A DNA stretch of 64,000 nt. Origin: Loxodes magnus. Its lineage: Eukaryota > Ciliophora > Karyorelictea > Loxodida > Loxodidae. The stretch covers positions 1 to 64,000 of the forward strand of contig CAMPDV010000230.1 of assembly GCA_946699065.1 (NCBI GenBank), in the 5' to 3' direction. The notes beneath the pieces are model-generated. The model was not told the origin of the DNA, made no database searches, and was given only the letters and a program-made list of their open reading frames with translations. Made by a program: the position numbers and the translations under genes. Below, piece by piece: positions 1 to 15,000 of the stretch (position 1 is its first letter; the number at the start of each line of letters is the position of its first letter).

Positions 1-3000
1 ATAATAACTTCCCGATACAATGAACTCTGAATCACTAGATATAGCCACAGCATATACATAACTAGTGTGACCACTCATGGTCTTACAGGTACCTGTCTTG
101 ACGTCCCATAGTCTCACCGTCTTATCATCACTTCCCGATACAATGAACTCTGAATCACTAGATATAGCCGCAGTATATACATAACTAGTGTGACAACTCA
201 TGGTCTTACAGGTACCTGTCTTGACGTCCCATAGTCTCACCGTCTAATCATCACTTCCCGATACAATGAACTCTGAATCACTGGATATAGCCACAGTATA
301 TACATAACTAGTGTGACAACTCATGGTCTTACAGGTACCTGTCTTGACGTCCCATAGTCTCACCGTCTTATCATCACTTCCCGATACAATGAACTCTGAA
401 TCACTGGATATAGCCACAGCATATACATAACTAGTGTGACCACTCATGGTCTTACAGGTACCTGTCTTGACGTCCCATAGTCTCACCGTCTTATCATCAC
501 TTCCCGATACAATGAACTCTGAATCACTGGATATAGCCGCAGTATATACATAACTAGTGTGACCACTCATGGTCTTACAGGTACCTGTCTTGACGTCCCA
601 TAGTCTCACCGTCTTATCATCACTTCCGATACAATGAACTCTGAATCACTGGATATAGCCACAGCATATACAGAATCTGTGTGACCACTCATGGTCTTAC
701 AGGTACCTGTCTTGACGTCCCATAGTCTCACCGTCTTATCATCACTTCCCGATACAATGAACTCTGAATCACTGGATATAGCCACAGTATATACATAACT
801 AGTGTGACCACTCATGGTCTTACAGGTACCTGTCTTGACGTCCCATAGTCTCACCGTCTTATCATCACTTCCCGATACAATGAACTCTGAATCACTGGAT
901 ATAGCCACAGCATATACATAACTAGTGTGACCACTCATGGTCTTACAGGTACCTGTCTTGACGTCCATAGTCTCACCGTCTTATCATCACTTCCCGATAC
1001 AATGAACTCTGAATCACTGGATATAGCCACAGCATATACAGAGAATCTGTGTGACCACTCATGGTCTTACAGGTACCTGTCTTGACGTCCCATAGTCTCA
1101 CCGTCTTATCATCACTTCCCGATACAATGAACTCTGAATCACTGGATATAGCCGCAGTATATACATAACTAGTGTGACCACATCATGATCTTACAGGTAC
1201 CCTGTCTTGACGTCCCATAGTCTCACCGTCATATCATCACTTCCCGATACAATGAACTCTGAATCACTAGATATAGCCGCAGTATATACATAACTAGTGT
1301 GACCACTCATGGTCTTACAGGTACCTGTCTTGACGTCCCATAGTCTCACCGTCTTATCATCACTTCCCGATACAATGAACTCTGAATCACTGGATATAGC
1401 CGCAGTATATACATAACTAGTGTGACCATCATGGTCTTACAGGTACCTGTCTTGACGTCCCATAGTCTCACCGTCTTATCATCACTTCCCGATACAATGA
1501 ACTCTGAATCACTGGATATAGCCACAGCATATACAGAATCTGTGTGACCACTCATGGTCTTACAGGTACCTGTCTTGACGTCCCATAGTCTCACCGTCTT
1601 ATCAGAACTTCCCGATACGATGAACTCTGAATCACTGGATATAGACACAGCATAATTAACTAGTGTGACAACTCATGGTCTTACAGGTACCTGTCTTGAC
1701 GTCCCATAGTCTCACCGTCATATCATCACATCCCGATACAATGAACTCTGAATCACTAGATATAGCCGCAGTATATACATAACTAGTGTGACCACTCATG
1801 GTCTTACAGGTACCTGTCTTGACGTCCCATAGTCTCACCGTCTAATCATCACTTCCCGATACAATGAACTCTGAATCACTGGATATAGCCACAGTATATA
1901 CATAACTAGTGTGACAACTCATGGTCTTACAGGTACCTGTCTTGACGTCCCATAGTCTCACCGTCTTATCATCACTTCCGATACAATGAACTCTGAATCA
2001 CTGGATATAGCCACAGCATATACAGAATCTGTGTGACCACTCATGGTCTTACAGGTACCTGTCTTGACGTCCCATAGTCTCACCGTCTTATCATCACTTC
2101 CCGATACAATGAACTCTGAATCACTGGATATAGCCGCAGTATATACATAACTAGTGTGACCACTCATGATCTTACAGGTACCTGTCTTGACGTCCATAGT
2201 CTCACCGTCATATCATCACTTCCCGATACAATGAACTCTGAATCACTAGATATAGCCGCAGTATATACATAACTAGTGTGACCACTCATGGTCTTACAGG
2301 TACCTGTCTTGACGTCCCATAGTCTCACCGTCTTATCATCACTTCCCGATACAATGAACTCTGAATCACTGGATATAGCCGCAGTATATACATAACTAGT
2401 GTGACCACTCATGGTCTTACAGGTACCTGTCTTGACGTCCCATAGTCTCACCGTCTTATCATCACTTCCCGATACAATGAACTCTGAATCACTGGATATA
2501 GCCACAGCATATACAGAATCTGTGTGACCACTCATGGTCTTACAGGTACCTGTCTTGACGTCCCATAGTCTCACCGTCTTATCATCACTTCCCGATACGA
2601 TGAACTCTGAATCACTGGATATAGACACAGATCTTACATAACTAGTGTGACCACTCATGGTCTTACAGGTACCTGTCTTGACGTCCCATTGTCTCACCGT
2701 ATTATCTCCACTTCCCGATACGATGAACTCTGAATCACTGGATATAGCCACAGCATATACATAAATAGTGTGACAACTCATGGTCTTACAGGTACCTGTC
2801 TTCACGTCCCATAGTCTCACAGTATTATAATAACTTCCCGATACAATGAACTCTGAATCACTAGATATAGCCACAGCATATACATAACTAGTGTGACCAC
2901 TCATGGTCTTACAGGTACCTGTCTTGACGTCCCATAGTCTCACCGTCTTATCATCACTTCCCGATACAATGAACTCTGAATCACTGGATATAGCCACAGT

Positions 3001-6000
3001 ATATACATAACTAGTGTGACAACTCATGGTCTTACAGGTACCTGTCTTGACGTCCCATAGTCTCACCGTCTTATCATCACTTCCCGATACAATGAACTCT
3101 GAATCACTGGATATAGCCACAGCATATACATAACTAGTGTGACCACTCATGGTCTTACAGGTACCTGTCTTCACGTCCCATAGTCTCACAGTATTATAAT
3201 AACTTCCCGATACAATGAACTCTGAATCACTAGATATAGCCACAGCATATACATAACTAGTGTGACCACTCATGGTCTTACAGGTACCTGTCTTGACGTC
3301 CCATAGTCTCACCGTCTTATCATCACTTCCCGATACAATGAACTCTGAATCACTAGATATAGCCGCAGTATATACATAACTAGTGTGACAACTCATGGTC
3401 TTACAGGTACCTGTCTTGACGTCCCATAGTCTCACCGTCTAATCATCACTTCCCGATACAATGAACTCTGAATCACTGGATATAGCCACAGTATATACAT
3501 AACTAGTGTGACAACTCATGGTCTTACAGGTACCTGTCTTGACGTCCCATAGTCTCACCGTCTTATCATCACTTCCCGATACAATGAACTCTGAATCACT
3601 GGATATAGCCACAGCATATACATAACTAGTGTGACCACTCATGGTCTTACAGGTACCTGTCTTGACGTCCCATAGTCTCACCGTCTTATCATCACTTCCC
3701 GATACAATGAACTCTGAATCACTGGATATAGCCGCAGTATATACATAACTAGTGTGACCACTCATGGTCTTACAGGTACCTGTCTTGACGTCCCATAGTC
3801 TCACCGTCTTATCATCACTTCCCGATACAATGAACTCTGAATCACTGGATATAGCCACAGCATATACAGAATCTGTGTGACCACTCATGGTCTTACAGGT
3901 ACCTGTCTTGACGTCCCATAGTCTCACCGTCTTATCATCACTTCCCGATACAATGAACTCTGAATCACTGGATATAGCCACAGTATATACATAACTAGTG
4001 TGACCACTCATGGTCTTACAGGTACCTGTCTTGACGTCCCATAGTCTCACCGTCTTATCATCACTTCCCGATACAATGAACTCTGAATCACTGGATATAG
4101 CCACAGCATATACATAACTAGTGTGACCACTCATGGTCTTACAGGTACCTGTCTTGACGTCCCATAGTCTCACCGTCTTATCATCACTTCCCGATACAAT
4201 GAACTCTGAATCACTGGATATAGCCACAGCATATACAGAATCTGTGTGACCACTCATGGTCTTACAGGTACCTGTCTTGACGTCCCATAGTCTCACCGTC
4301 TTATCATCACTTCCCGATACAATGAACTCTGAATCACTGGATATAGCCGCAGTATATACATAACTAGTGTGACCACTCATGATCTTACAGGTACCTGTCT
4401 TGACGTCCCATAGTCTCACCGTCATATCATCACTTCCCGATACAATGAACTCTGAATCACTAGATATAGCCGCAGTATATACATAACTAGTGTGACCACT
4501 CATGGTCTTACAGGTACCTGTCTTGACGTCCCATAGTCTCACCGTCTTATCATCACTTCCCGATACAATGAACTCTGAATCACTGGATATAGCCGCAGTA
4601 TATACATAACTAGTGTGACCACTCATGGTCTTACAGGTACCTGTCTTGACGTCCCATAGTCTCACCGTCTTATCATCACTTCCCGATACAATGAACTCTG
4701 AATCACTGGATATAGCCACAGCATATACAGAATCTGTGTGACCACTCATGGTCTTACAGGTACCTGTCTTGACGTCCCATAGTCTCACCGTCTTATCAGA
4801 ACTTCCCGATACGATGAACTCTGAATCACTGGATATAGACACAGCATATACATAACTAGTGTGACAACTCATGGTCTTACAGGTACCTGTCTTGACGTCC
4901 CATAGTCTCACCGTCATATCATCACTTCCCGATACAATGAACTCTGAATCACTAGATATAGCCGCAGTATATACATAACTAGTGTGACCACTCATGGTCT
5001 TACAGGTACCTGTCTTGACGTCCCATAGTCTCACCGTCTAATCATCACTTCCCGATACAATGAACTCTGAATCACTGGATATAGCCACAGTATATACATA
5101 ACTAGTGTGACAACTCATGGTCTTACAGGTACCTGTCTTGACGTCCCATAGTCTCACCGTCTTATCATCACTTCCCGATACAATGAACTCTGAATCACTG
5201 GATATAGCCACAGCATATACAGAATCTGTGTGACCACTCATGGTCTTACAGGTACCTGTCTTGACGTCCCATAGTCTCACCGTCTTATCATCACTTCCCG
5301 ATACAATGAACTCTGAATCACTGGATATAGCCGCAGTATATACATAACTAGTGTGACCACTCATGATCTTACAGGTACCTGTCTTGACGTCCCATAGTCT
5401 CACCGTCATATCATCACTTCCCGATACAATGAACTCTGAATCACTAGATATAGCCGCAGTATATACATAACTAGTGTGACCACTCATGGTCTTACAGGTA
5501 CCTGTCTTGACGTCCCATAGTCTCACCGTCTTATCATCACTTCCCGATACAATGAACTCTGAATCACTGGATATAGCCGCAGTATATACATAACTAGTGT
5601 GACCACTCATGGTCTTACAGGTACCTGTCTTGACGTCCCATAGTCTCACCGTCTTATCATCACTTCCCGATACAATGAACTCTGAATCACTGGATATAGC
5701 CACAGCATATACAGAATCTGTGTGACCACTCATGGTCTTACAGGTACCTGTCTTGACGTCCCATAGTCTCACCGTCTTATCATCACTTCCCGATACGATG
5801 AACTCTGAATCACTGGATATAGACACAGATCTTACATAACTAGTGTGACCACTCATGGTCTTACAGGTACCTGTCTTGACGTCCCATTGTCTCACCGTAT
5901 TATCTCCACTTCCCGATACGATGAACTCTGAATCACTGGATATAGCCACAGCATATACATAAATAGTGTGACAACTCATGGTCTTACAGGTACCTGTCTT

Positions 6001-9000
6001 CACGTCCCATAGTCTCACAGTATTATAATAACTTCCCGATACAATGAACTCTGAATCACTAGATATAGCCACAGCATATACATAACTAGTGTGACCACTC
6101 ATGGTCTTACAGGTACCTGTCTTGACGTCCCATAGTCTCACCGTCTTATCATCACTTCCCGATACAATGAACTCTGAATCACTGGATATAGACAAAGATC
6201 TTACATAACTAGTGTGACCACTCATGGTCTTACAGGTACCTGTCTTGACGTCCCATAGTCTCACAGTATTATAATAACTTCCCGATACGATGAACTCTGA
6301 ATCACTGGATATAGCCGCAGCATATACAGAATCTGTGTGACCACTCATGGTCTTACAGGTACCTGTCTTGACGTCCCATAGTCTCACAGTATTATAATAA
6401 CTTCCCGATACAATGAACTCTGAATCACTAGATATAGCCGCAGTATATACATAACTAGTGTGACCACTCATGGTCTTACAGGTACCTGTCTTGACGTCCC
6501 ATAGTCTCACCGTCTTATCATCACTTCCCGATACAATGAACTCTGAATCACTGGATATAGCCACAGCATATACAGAATCTGTGTGACCACTCATGGTCTT
6601 ACAGGTACCTGTCTTGACGTCCCATAGTCTCACCGTCTTATCATCACTTCCCGATACGATGAACTCTGAATCACTGGATATAGACACAGATCTTACATAA
6701 CTAGTGTGACAACTCATGGTCTTACAGGTACCTGTCTTGACGTCCCATAGTCTCACCGTCTTATCATCACTTCCCGATACAATGAACTCTGAATCACTGG
6801 ATATAGACAAAGATCTTACATAACTAGTGTGACCACTCATGGTCTTACAGGTACCTGTCTTGACGTCCCATAGTCTCACCGTCTTATCATCACTTCCCGA
6901 TACAATGAACTCTGAATCACTGGATATAGCCGCAGTATATACATAACTAGTGTGACCACTCATGGTCTTACAGGTACCTGTCTTGACGTCCCATAGTCTC
7001 ACCGTCTTATCATCACTTCCCGATACAATGAACTCTGAATCACTGGATATAGCCACAGCATATACAGAATCTGTGTGACCACTCATGGTCTTACAGGTAC
7101 CTGTCTTGACGTCCCATAGTCTCACCGTCTTATCATCACTTCCCGATACGATGAACTCTGAATCACTGGATATAGACACAGATCTTACATAACTAGTGTG
7201 ACCACTCATGGTCTTACAGGTACCTGTCTTGACGTCCCATTGTCTCACCGTATTATCTCCACTTCCCGATACGATGAACTCTGAATCACTGGATATAGCC
7301 ACAGCATATACATAAATAGTGTGACAACTCATGGTCTTACAGGTACCTGTCTTCACGTCCCATAGTCTCACAGTATTATAATAACTTCCCGATACAATGA
7401 ACTCTGAATCACTAGATATAGCCACAGCATATACATAACTAGTGTGACCACTCATGGTCTTACAGGTACCTGTCTTGACGTCCCATAGTCTCACCGTCTT
7501 ATCATCACTTCCCGATACGATGAACTCTGAATCACTGGATATAGCCACAGCATATACAGAATCTGTGTGACCACTCATGGTCTTACAGGTACCTGTCTTG
7601 ACGTCCCTTAGTCTCACAGTCTAATCATCACTTCCCGATACAATGAACTCTGAATCACTGGATATAGCCACAGTATATACACAACTAGTGTGACCACTCA
7701 TGGTCTTACAGGTACCTGTCTTGACGTCCCATTGTCTCACCGTATTATCTCCACTTCCCGATACGATGAACTCTGAATCACTGGATATAGCCACAGCATA
7801 TACAGAATCTGTGTGACCACTCATGGTCTTACAGGTACCTGTCTTGACGTCCCTTAGTCTCACCGTCTTATCATCACTTCCCGATACGATGAACTCTGAA
7901 TCACTGGATATAGACACAGATCTTACATAACTAGTGTGACCACTCATGGTCTTACAGGTACCTGTCTTGACGTCCCATTGTCTCACCGTATTATCTCCAC
8001 TTCCCGATACGATGAACTCTGAATCACTGGATATAGCCACAGCATATACAGAATCTGTGTGACCACTCATGGTCTTACAGGTACCTGTCTTCACGTCCCA
8101 TAGTCTCACAGTATTATAATAACTTCCCGATACAATGAACTCTGAATCACTAGATATAGCCACAGCATATACATAACTAGTGTGACCACTCATGGTCTTA
8201 CAGGTACCTGTCTTGACGTCCCATAGTCTCACCGTCATATCATCACTTCCCGATACGATGAACTCTGAATCACTGGATATAGCCACAGCATATACATAAC
8301 TAGTGTGACAACTCATGGTCTTACAGGTACCTGTCTTGACGTCCCATAGTCTCACCGTCTTATCATCACTTCCCGATTTAATGAACTCTGAATCACTGGA
8401 TATAGCCACAGTATATACATAACTAGTGTGACAACTCATGGTCTTACAGGTACCTGTCTTGACGTCCCATAGTCTCACCGTCTAATCTGCACTTCCCGAT
8501 ACGATGAACTCTGAATCACTGGATATAGACACAGATCTTACATAACTAGTGTGACAACTCATGGTCTTACAGGTACCTGTCTTGACGTCCCATAGTCTCA
8601 CCGTCTTATCATCACTTCCCGATACGATGAACTCTGAATCACTGGATATAGCCACAGTATATACATAACTAGTGTGACAACTCATGGTCTTACAGGTACC
8701 TGTCTTGACGTCCCATAGTCTCACCGTCTTATCATCACTTCCCGATACGATGAACTCTGAATCACTGGATATAGACACAGATCTTACATAACTAGTGTGA
8801 CCACTCATGGTCTTACAGGTACCTGTCTTGACGTCCCATTGTCTCACCGTATTATCTCCACTTCCCGATACGATGAACTCTGAATCACTGGATATAGCCA
8901 CAGCATATACAGAATCTGTGTGACCACTCATGGTCTTACAGGTACCTGTCTTGACGTCCCATAGTCTCACAGTATTATAATAACTTCCCGATACAATGAA

Positions 9001-12000
9001 CTCTGAATCACTAGATATAGCCACAGCATATACATAACTAGTGTGACCACTCATGGTCTTACAGGTACCTGTCTTGACGTCCCATAGTCTCACCGTCTTA
9101 TCATCACTTCCCGATACAATGAACTCTGAATCACTGGATATAGACAAAGATCTTACATAACTAGTGTGACCACTCATGGTCTTACAGGTACCTGTCTTCA
9201 CGTCCCATAGTCTCACAGTATTATAATAACTTCCCGATACAATGAACTCTGAATCACTAGATATAGCCGCAGTATATACATAACTAGTGTGACCACTCAT
9301 GGTCTTACAGGTACCTGTCTTGACGTCCCATAGTCTCACCGTCTTATCATCACTTCCCGATACAATGAACTCTGAATCACTGGATATAGCCACAGCATAT
9401 ACAGAATCTGTGTGACCACTCATGGTCTTACAGGTACCTGTCTTGACGTCCCATAGTCTCACCGTCTTATCATCACTTCCCGATACAATGAACTCTGAAT
9501 CACTGGATATAGCCACAGCATATACATAACTAGTGTGACCACTCATGGTCTTACAGGTACCTGTCTTGACGTCCCATAGTCTCACCGTCTTATCATCACT
9601 TCCCGATACAATGAACTCTGAATCACTGGATATAGCCGCAGTATATACATAACTAGTGTGACCACTCATGGTCTTACAGGTACCTGTCTTGACGTCCCAT
9701 AGTCTCACCGTCATATCATCACTTCCCGATACAATGAACTCTGAATCACTAGATATAGCCGCAGTATATACATAACTAGTGTGACCACTCATGGTCTTAC
9801 AGGTACCTGTCTTGACGTCCCATAGTCTCACCGTCTAATCATCACTTCCCGATACAATGAACTCTGAATCACTGGATATAGCCACAGTATATACATAACT
9901 AGTGTGACAACTCATGGTCTTACAGGTACCTGTCTTGACGTCCCATAGTCTCACCGTCTTATCATCACTTCCCGATACAATGAACTCTGAATCACTGGAT
10001 ATAGCCACAGCATATACAGAATCTGTGTGACCACTCATGGTCTTACAGGTACCTGTCTTGACGTCCCATAGTCTCACCGTCTTATCATCACTTCCCGATA
10101 CAATGAACTCTGAATCACTGGATATAGCCGCAGTATATACATAACTAGTGTGACCACTCATGATCTTACAGGTACCTGTCTTGACGTCCCATAGTCTCAC
10201 CGTCATATCATCACTTCCCGATACAATGAACTCTGAATCACTAGATATAGCCGCAGTATATACATAACTAGTGTGACCACTCATGGTCTTACAGGTACCT
10301 GTCTTGACGTCCCATAGTCTCACCGTCTTATCATCACTTCCCGATACAATGAACTCTGAATCACTGGATATAGCCGCAGTATATACATAACTAGTGTGAC
10401 CACTCATGGTCTTACAGGTACCTGTCTTGACGTCCCATAGTCTCACCGTCTTATCATCACTTCCCGATACAATGAACTCTGAATCACTGGATATAGCCAC
10501 AGCATATACAGAATCTGTGTGACAACTCATGGTCTTACAGGTACCTGTCTTGACGTCCCATAGTCTCACCGTCTTATCATCACTTCCCGATACGATGAAC
10601 TCTGAATCACTGGATATAGACACAGATCTTACATAACTAGTGTGACCACTCATGGTCTTACAGGTACCTGTCTTGACGTCCCATAGTCTCACCGTCTTAT
10701 CTCTACTTCCCGATACGATGAACTCTGAATCACTGGATATAGCCACAGCATATACATAACTAGTGTGACAACTCATGGTCTTACAGGTACCTGTCTTGAC
10801 GTCCCATAGTCTCACCGTCATATCATCACTTCCCGATACGATGAACTCTGAATCACTGGATATAGACACAGATCTTACATAACTAGTGTGACCACTCATG
10901 GTCTTACAGGTACCTGTCTTGACGTCCCATAGTCTCACCGTCTTATCATCACTTCCCGATACGATGAACTCTGAATCACTGGATATAGCCACAGCATATA
11001 CATAACTAGTGTGACCACTCATGGTCTTACAGGTACCTGTCTTGACGTCCCATAGTCTCACCGTCTTATCATCACTTCCCGATACAATGAACTCTGAATC
11101 ACTGGATATAGCCACAGTATATACATAACTAGTGTGACCACTCATGGTCTTACAGGTACCTGTCTTGACGTCCCATAGTCTCACCGTCATATCATCACTT
11201 CCCGATACAATGAACTCTGAATCACTAGATATAGCCGCAGTATATACATAACTAGTGTGACCACTCATGGTCTTACAGGTACCTGTCTTCACGTCCCATA
11301 GTCTCACCGTCTTATCATCACTTCCCGATACAATGAACTCTGAATCACTGGATATAGCCACAGCATATACAGAATCTGTGTGACCACTCATGGTCTTACA
11401 GGTACCTGTCTTGACGTCCCTTAGTCTCACAGTCTAATCATCACTTCCCGATACAATGAACTCTGAATCACTGGATATAGCCACAGCATATACAGAATCT
11501 GTGTGACCACTCATGGTCTTACAGGTACCTGTCTTGACGTCCCATAGTCTCACCGTCTTATCTCCACTTCCCGATACGATGAACTCTGAATCACTGGATA
11601 TAGCCACAGCATATACAGAATCTGTGTGACCACTCATGGTCTTACAGGTACCTGTCTTCACGTCCCATAGTCTCACAGTATTATAATAACTTCCCGATAC
11701 AATGAACTCTGAATCACTAGATATAGCCGCAGTATATACATAACTAGTGTGACCACTCATGGTCTTACAGGTACCTGTCTTCACGTCCCATAGTCTCACC
11801 GTCTTATCATGACTTCCCGATACGATGAACTCTGAATCACTGGATATAGCCACAGCATATACAGAATCTGTGTGACCACTCATGGTCTTACAGGTACCTG
11901 TCTTGACGTCCCATAGTCTCACCGTCTTATCAGAACTTCCCGATACGATGAACTCTGAATCACTGGATATAGACACAGCATATACATAACTAGTGTGACA

Positions 12001-15000
12001 ACTCATGGTCTTACAGGTACCTGTCTTGACGTCCCATAGTCTCACCGTCTTATCATCACTTCCCGATACAATGAACTCTGAATCACTGGATATAGCCACA
12101 GCATATACAGAATCTGTGTGACCACTCATGGTCTTACAGGTACCTGTCTTGACGTCCCATAGTCTCACCGTCTTATCATCACTTCCCGATACAATGAACT
12201 CTGAATCACTGGATATAGACACAGATCTTACATAACTAGTGTGACCACTCATGGTCTTACAGGTACCTGTCTTCACGTCCCATAGTCTCACCGTCTTATA
12301 ATAACTTCCCGATACAATGAACTCTGAATCACTAGATATAGCCGCAGTATATACAGAATCTGTGTGACCACTCATGGTCTTACAGGTACCTGTCTTGACG
12401 TCCCATAGTCTCACCGTATAATCTGCACTTCCCGATACGATGAACTCTGAATCACTGGATATAGCCACAGTATATACAGAATCTGTGTGACCACTCATGG
12501 TCTTACAGGTACCTGTCTTGACGTCCCTTAGTCTCACAGTCTAATCATCACTTCCCGATACAATGAACTCTGAATCACTGGATATAGCCACAGTATATAC
12601 ACAACTAGTGTGACCACTCATGGTCTTACAGGTACCTGTCTTCACGTCCCATAGTCTCACCGTCTTATAATAACTTCCCGATACAATGAACTCTGAATCA
12701 CTAGATATAGCCGCAGTATATACAGAATCTGTGTGACCACTCATGGTCTTACAGGTACCTGTCTTGACGTCCCATAGTCTCACCGTATAATCTGCACTTC
12801 CCGATACAATGAACTCTGAATCACTGGATATAGCCACAGCATATACAGAATCTGTGTGACCACTCATGGTCTTACAGGTACCTGTCTTGACGTCCCTTAG
12901 TCTCACAGTCTAATCATCACTTCCCGATACAATGAACTCTGAATCACTGGATATAGCCACAGTATATACACAACTAGTGTGACCACTCATGGTCTTACAG
13001 GTACCTGTCTTGACGTCCCATTGTCTCACCGTATTATCTCCACTTCCCGATACGATGAACTCTGAATCACTGGATATAGCCACAGCATATACAGAATCTG
13101 TGTGACCACTCATGGTCTTACAGGTACCTGTCTTGACGTCCCTTAGTCTCACCGTCTTATCATCACTTCCCGATACGATGAACTCTGAATCACTGGATAT
13201 AGACACAGATCTTACATAACTAGTGTGACCACTCATGGTCTTACAGGTACCTGTCTTGACGTCCCATTGTCTCACCGTATTATCTCCACTTCCCGATACG
13301 ATGAACTCTGAATCACTGGATATAGCCACAGCATATACAGAATCTGTGTGACCACTCATGGTCTTACAGGTACCTGTCTTCACGTCCCATAGTCTCACAG
13401 TATTATAATAACTTCCCGATACAATGAACTCTGAATCACTAGATATAGCCGCAGTATATACATAACTAGTGTGACCACTCATGGTCTTACAGGTACCTGT
13501 CTTCACGTCCCATAGTCTCACCGTCTTATCATGACTTCCCGATACGATGAACTCTGAATCACTGGATATAGCCACAGCATATACATAACTAGTGTGACAA
13601 CTCATGGTCTTACAGGTACCTGTCTTGACGTCCCATAGTCTCACCGTCTTATCATCACTTCCCGATTTAATGAACTCTGAATCACTGGATATAGCCACAG
13701 TATATACATAACTAGTGTGACAACTCATGGTCTTACAGGTACCTGTCTTGACGTCCCATAGTCTCACCGTCTAATCTGCACTTCCCGATACGATGAACTC
13801 TGAATCACTGGATATAGACACAGATCTTACATAACTAGTGTGACAACTCATGGTCTTACAGGTACCTGTCTTGACGTCCCATAGTCTCACCGTCTTATCA
13901 TCACTTCCCGATACGATGAACTCTGAATCACTGGATATAGCCACAGTATATACATAACTAGTGTGACAACTCATGGTCTTACAGGTACCTGTCTTGACGT
14001 CCCATAGTCTCACCGTCTTATCATCACTTCCCGATACGATGAACTCTGAATCACTGGATATAGACACAGATCTTACATAACTAGTGTGACCACTCATGGT
14101 CTTACAGGTACCTGTCTTGACGTCCCATAGTCTCACCGTCTAATCTGCACTTCCCGATACGATGAACTCTGAATCACTGGATATAGCCACAGCATATACA
14201 GAATCTGTGTGACCACTCATGGTCTTACAGGTACCTGTCTTCACGTCCCATAGTCTCACAGTATTATAATAACTTCCCGATACAATGAACTCTGAATCAC
14301 TAGATATAGCCACAGCATATACATAACTAGTGTGACCACTCATGGTCTTACAGGTACCTGTCTTGACGTCCCATAGTCTCACCGTCTTATCATCACTTCC
14401 CGATACAATGAACTCTGAATCACTGGATATAGACAAAGATCTTACATAACTAGTGTGACCACTCATGGTCTTACAGGTACCTGTCTTCACGTCCCATAGT
14501 CTCACAGTATTATAATAACTTCCCGATACAATGAACTCTGAATCACTAGATATAGCCGCAGTATATACATAACTAGTGTGACCACTCATGGTCTTACAGG
14601 TACCTGTCTTGACGTCCCATAGTCTCACCGTCTTATCATCACTTCCCGATACAATGAACTCTGAATCACTGGATATAGCCACAGCATATACAGAATCTGT
14701 GTGACCACTCATGGTCTTACAGGTACCTGTCTTGACGTCCCATAGTCTCACCGTCTTATCATCACTTCCCGATACAATGAACTCTGAATCACTGGATATA
14801 GCCACAGCATATACATAACTAGTGTGACCACTCATGGTCTTACAGGTACCTGTCTTGACGTCCCATAGTCTCACCGTCTTATCATCACTTCCCGATACAA
14901 TGAACTCTGAATCACTGGATATAGCCGCAGTATATACATAACTAGTGTGACCACTCATGGTCTTACAGGTACCTGTCTTGACGTCCCATAGTCTCACCGT

